A DNA stretch of 64,000 bases from Himantopus leucocephalus (lineage: Eukaryota > Chordata > Aves > Charadriiformes > Recurvirostridae). Position numbers and translations under genes: made by a program. The stretch covers positions 34,820,681 through 34,884,680 of the forward strand of contig RSEF01000003.1 in the NCBI GenBank assembly GCA_003993805.1, in the 5' to 3' direction. Positions 59,757 through 64,000 of the stretch are shown here, one piece after another; position 1 is the stretch's first letter; every line of letters starts with the position of its first letter. The notes beneath the pieces were generated by a model, which was given only the letters and a program-made list of their open reading frames with translations, had not been told where the DNA came from and did not search any database.

Positions 59757-62700
59757 CTGTGTAATAATTTGGCAGAAATCGCAGGTGCGCTCGTGTGCCT
59801 GCCTGATCTGTGATTTCTGTGTTTTCCCATCAGCAGGAGAGGTGGTTTTTGCTTCTGCTTACTGACCCCACTCAGAGCGCGAAGGATTTCAGACGAAGCT
59901 TACACTGCATACAGATAAGTTAGATGTGCTGCATAAGGTTAAAAAAAGTGAAAGGGCCCAGGGTTGGATAGTTGCTAATCTTTGTGTGTAAGACTGAGGA
60001 GTTGACTTAGTCTGACCCTGTGCCCCTGTCTATTAAATGCGGTCTCTTGATACAGTTCATTAACTGAATTTCTGGCTGGTGTTACAATTTGAATGGAGCG
60101 TACATTTTTAGTTTCTTAAGTTAGATCATACTTTCTGCCCTGCTTCCTTTGCTGGGCCAGTGACTTTGCCTACCACACTAAGATTTTGACTACTTTATTT
60201 GCAGTTTATTCTTGACTGAAAAGATTGTGTTTAGCAGGATACCTGAGATAAAGTACATTGCTGTAGCTTCAATTTTTCCTCATGTTTTGGTTTTGTGATA
60301 CCTAAAACAGAACACAGAACTGATGCAGAATTCCCACAAAGGCCAGTGGTACCTTAACATTTACTTCAGTTATTTATGGTAATAGTGCCACTTGCCTTTT
60401 TTGTTTCCAAGATGTTAGATTGAATACTTCAGAACTCCTGAATGGAAAAATCAGTTGATACCTCCTGGTGCTGTAAACTACAGAAAAATGAAATGTAAGA
60501 TGAGAAGAAACCCAGACTGATATATGAAGATTTTACCTGTACCAAATCAGGAAAATGGTTGTTTCAGGGAAAAAAATAAATCAATTTATTTGTGCCAAAC
60601 AAGCAGCAGAACTCTGAATGGGGATACCACTGGTTATGCATTAAACACAGGTCAGACAAGCTTCTGCTGTCAAATAACCTATATGGATATCCCTTAAAAA
60701 TTATAATAAATTTATAGCACATTTTATTGATATCTTTGTGATACCCATATCAGCAGAGACATATTTGTTTATTTGGAACTCAGAGCTGTTTAGTATTTTT
60801 TCTGACAGTGAATAAAATAGGAAGACTCCACAGAGACTTCTCCATTAAGTGCACATTTCGCGTATAACACATATTTATGGCCTCCATATTTAAGATGTAA
60901 GTTAACATATTTGTTGTAGGGTACCAGAATAATTTTTCAATAAAACACTATTGGCGTACCCAAAGACCAGTAACACCAGTGAAAAAATCTTGAAGAAGGC
61001 AAAGCATGCCCTGCCATTTGACAGGAGCTGAATTGAGATTTAGAGGCAGCCACTAGTGGATCATACTTAAACTTCTCCTTTCCTTAGGCTTGGGCTGAAA
61101 GAGAAAGGACAAACAAAAAGAAATCCCAAAGCCATAAGCAATTAAAGAAAGGGCTTGCAGGCTCACTAAAGAATCCAGTTCTTCCTTGCTCTTCTCAAAG
61201 GGTGATCTTCACCCTAAATATATACATAGTTATCATCTTTCATGTTCTTTATACTCCTTCTGACTGTCAGGAAAAGTATTGTATTTCTTTCTGTGTATAG
61301 CAATGCTATGAATGAGCTAACCTAATTGATGTCAGCAATTTTCAGGGCCTCATACTACACTGAAAAGGAAGCTGAGTTGTTTTCCAAGATCCTCTTCACT
61401 ATCTGTTATACCTGGTAAAAGAAAAGCGCCCTTTGGGTCTTGCGTTAACTCTTTGTCCTCTCAAGTAATCTCAGACTCAGTAATCTCAAACTTCAAGGTT
61501 TTCACGTTGCCTAAAGAAGTTTTATTGGTACTTTTCCTAAACAAGTTTATATGGGCTTGTTCCTGTGTTATGTATATCAAATTACTGGTATCTCTGGTTG
61601 TAAGTACATGCAGATGTAGTTGAAAGATGTCAGCAGCAAAATTATTCAAAAATACTTGAAAAATTAATTACATACTATTACTTCTTAAACATTCAAACAG
61701 TTTATTTTTTGTGAATATTTAATTATTTTTTGGGAATGCTTATTCAGAAATAAAGGAACCGTGATTATCACTGTAAATACAGATTTGAGTGACAAGAGAA
61801 AGGTGTTTATAACCATTTTAAAACTATCCACAAGAATCTTCAATTCTGAATATTACTGATAAGTCTCTAACACCAAAAAACCTCTCCCTGTTAAAAAAGT
61901 TAAGGTCCTCCAGCAAGGTGGCAAAACCAGCAAATGTGACTATTAACACAATTTGAGTACTCTTAGTAAGATTTCTGAGTACAGTCTGTGTGCCAACGAT
62001 TCCTTATGCCAACTCGCAAAGAGAATGATAACGTAATAAGTGATGTTTTTCCCCTGAGACCTAAAAGAACAAGATTGTTCTTGTTTCGCTCTGGTAATAA
62101 ACTGATCACTTTCCACTATTCTACCTCAACGAGTGACAAAATGTGAAGAAGGAAAACTTCAAGACCACGGCTTAAATCCAAGCTTATGGTGGAGTAAGTG
62201 TAGTACTGTGAGGATGAGGTTTATTCAAAGGGACACTGTGAGTGTGATGGATTTTAGATAGCTGACAGCATCCCAAATGCTGAAGGGAGTAGGACCAGCC
62301 TGAATATAAATTATGATGTATTTATCCATACATCTATTGTAGGCTTGGATATAGAGATGTAATCTAGACTTACTATTTTATAAGTGGGAGAAGAATCCAG
62401 TCAAAGCAGTTGAGATCTTGCAGAGCATTGAGAAATGCTTTGGAGGAACCTGGGAGAATTTGGGTGACTGCAGAATGTTGGTGATACCAGCATGGAGAAC
62501 ATGAGGCTTTACATTTTCGAAACATGCTTAATGTGACCAAAAAAGAAAAATCTAGCCCCCTACCCCTTTAATTTCTTATGTGCTTAGGATATTATAAAAG
62601 GAAATAAAATTGACTGGAGAACCCTGATTAGAAGAATAATTTGTAATGATGTTTTGCTGGCTATTATAATTACAAGTCGAATTCAAAGACTTAAATATGG

Positions 62701-63225
62701 TGTATGTAAATTATTAATGAGGCTTGAGAATGCCAGTTAACAATGCAGCTGACTGAAATAATGGGGGCAACAAAACTCTGCATGCTGTAAAGAGAGATGG
62801 GGATGGAGTTAAGTATACTCTTTTGATCTGTACAAGTTAGATTTAGGGGAAAGGACAATTTTCCCAGGTAGTTTTATATTTTAATTTCTTCCTGTGTCTA
62901 ATCACTGCTATTCCTTTATATTTTGATGCTTAGCTTTGCAGGCATCTACAAACATTCTCTTTATTTCAAAGCATAGGAAAAGAGTCACCAAAAAGTGGGA
63001 AACTCATGTTATTCTTCAAGCTTTGTGAGTTCAATGTATTTTTCCTCCTGCTTTTTTATATTTGTTTAACCTGGAGTGTAGTGTTCTTGCAAAGGCTTGA
63101 AGCAGTGATATTGATTAACTACAAAGGAGGCTATTTTGGTAGTATTCCATTCAGTCTTGGAGCAGGAAGCTCTGCAAACCTCTTGATGAAGTGTCAAGCA
63201 TGGCTGTAGAGATTTAAGTGGTGTG

Positions 63226-63244
63226 AAAAAAAAAAAAAAAAAAN
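63226..63244. repeat. Poly-A run ending in N
   Basis: Eighteen A followed by a single N. The run length is probably uncertain in the assembly. No LINE, SINE or processed-gene body lies upstream. Confidence 0.85.
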
Positions 63245-64000
63245 AACTAAGGATCTGTAACTTTTGATATTTGTTCTTTCTCCAATTCCTTTTGACATTT
63301 GGTTGTTCCTGCAGAGAAGAACAGTGCAAATCTTTCAGAGGACTTATTAAAGCTTAATCCAAAGAACGCTCTTGTTAAGCAGAGTACTAAAGAAAGCTCT
63401 TGCCATTGACGTTATGGCATTTCTTTAGGACTGTTCCTCATGCCCGGAAAACCTTGACTCTGAAGTGGTGCTATTCTAGACACTTGGGTTCAGCTAATGA
63501 TTTTAACTAATGGAGTTACTTAATGGTATTTTTTTTTCCTTGCTGAGGGCCCTTGCTTTTACATAGAGGAGCAATTACTCTTTGCCGTGAAGTGCTGCAG
63601 TAAGTTTGAACTACGGTGTTTGCTTTTTTTCTCCCCTGTGCTGCATCTGGATTGTAATTGCCTAAATACTGTTTTTGTTCAGGCTTTCCATTTCTCAGAC
63701 TATCTTGTTTACTTTGTTATCACACTTTTAGGGTCCTTCCTGCTTCTGGGATGCATTTGTCAACACAGTGAAGGTTGCTGATATTTTATGAGGGTGTTCT
63801 GCACAGATTTGTGTCACCTTTGGTTGCCTAGGGAGGTTATCTGTTAATTCAGTAAAAAGCACCAGAAAAAGGAGATATTAGATCAAGTCAGGCATAGGGC
63901 TGTGAGGTGATTTCTGAGTTATTGACATGTCACCCTTACTTCACAATTAGTAATCTTTCTCTGTTTGTGGAATAATAGGGATCTGAAAGTATTTGGGGAG

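Larger units (their letters stand above)
58357..64000. other. Unique AT-rich noncoding DNA to the window end
   Basis: No supportable gene apart from the exon-like pair at 59,411-59,756. A T run lies at about 59,255-59,270 and an 18-bp A run ending at an N lies at 63,226-63,244. A few short open frames at the end of the window are unfamiliar. No interspersed repeats recognised. Confidence 0.55.

Noticed and set aside
1..64000. Prokaryotic systems, CRISPR arrays, tRNA, rRNA, integrated viral genes
   Set aside because: No regularly spaced repeats, no cloverleaf-like sequences noticed, no gag, pol or env frames of viral origin. The only retroviral traces are solo LTRs without internal genes.

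Overview
The window looks like about 64 kb of bird nuclear DNA with few genes, either intergenic or the inside of a long intron. It is AT-rich and dense in stop codons. Repeats are sparse and of avian type: CR1 LINE 3' ends with the (ATTCTRTG)n-style octamer tail instead of poly-A, and one family of ~1.04-kb solo LTRs. I found no complete protein-coding gene, rRNA, tRNA, CRISPR array, operon or prokaryotic feature. The longest open frames (100-165 codons) are chance frames, frames across repeats, or frames open on both strands.

Layout. 1-943 holds two short CR1 tails. 944-11,623 is unique noncoding sequence with a small (GGGAC)n tract. 11,629-12,963 is solo LTR copy 1, inflated by an assembly duplication. 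12,969-26,760 is unique sequence with the best exon-like signals (13,713-13,875 minus; 16,699-16,806 plus; 21,392-21,475 plus), a block open on both strands near 15.7-15.9 kb, and a CpG-bearing block at 20.56-20.83 kb. A CR1 reverse-transcriptase scrap ends at the 10-N gap at 26,807. 26,817-44,269 is unique sequence with simple repeats. 44,275-45,338 is solo LTR copy 2. 45,344-56,912 is unique sequence ending at a second 10-N gap. 56,923-58,356 is a CR1 3' end split by solo LTR copy 3. 58,357-64,000 is unique sequence with a CpG-bearing block and possible minus-strand exons near 59.4-59.8 kb.

The firmest results concern structure. Three LTRs of one family, all in plus orientation, each have recognisable 5-bp target duplications. 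One is nested in a CR1, which gives a relative age. Many single-N positions sit next to repeated sequence, which points to unmerged overlaps in the assembly. Removing the extra sequence in LTR copy 1 returns it to the length of its relatives.

No new biological system can be supported from this sequence alone. The exon-like and enhancer-like segments are leads that need alignment to other birds or transcript data.
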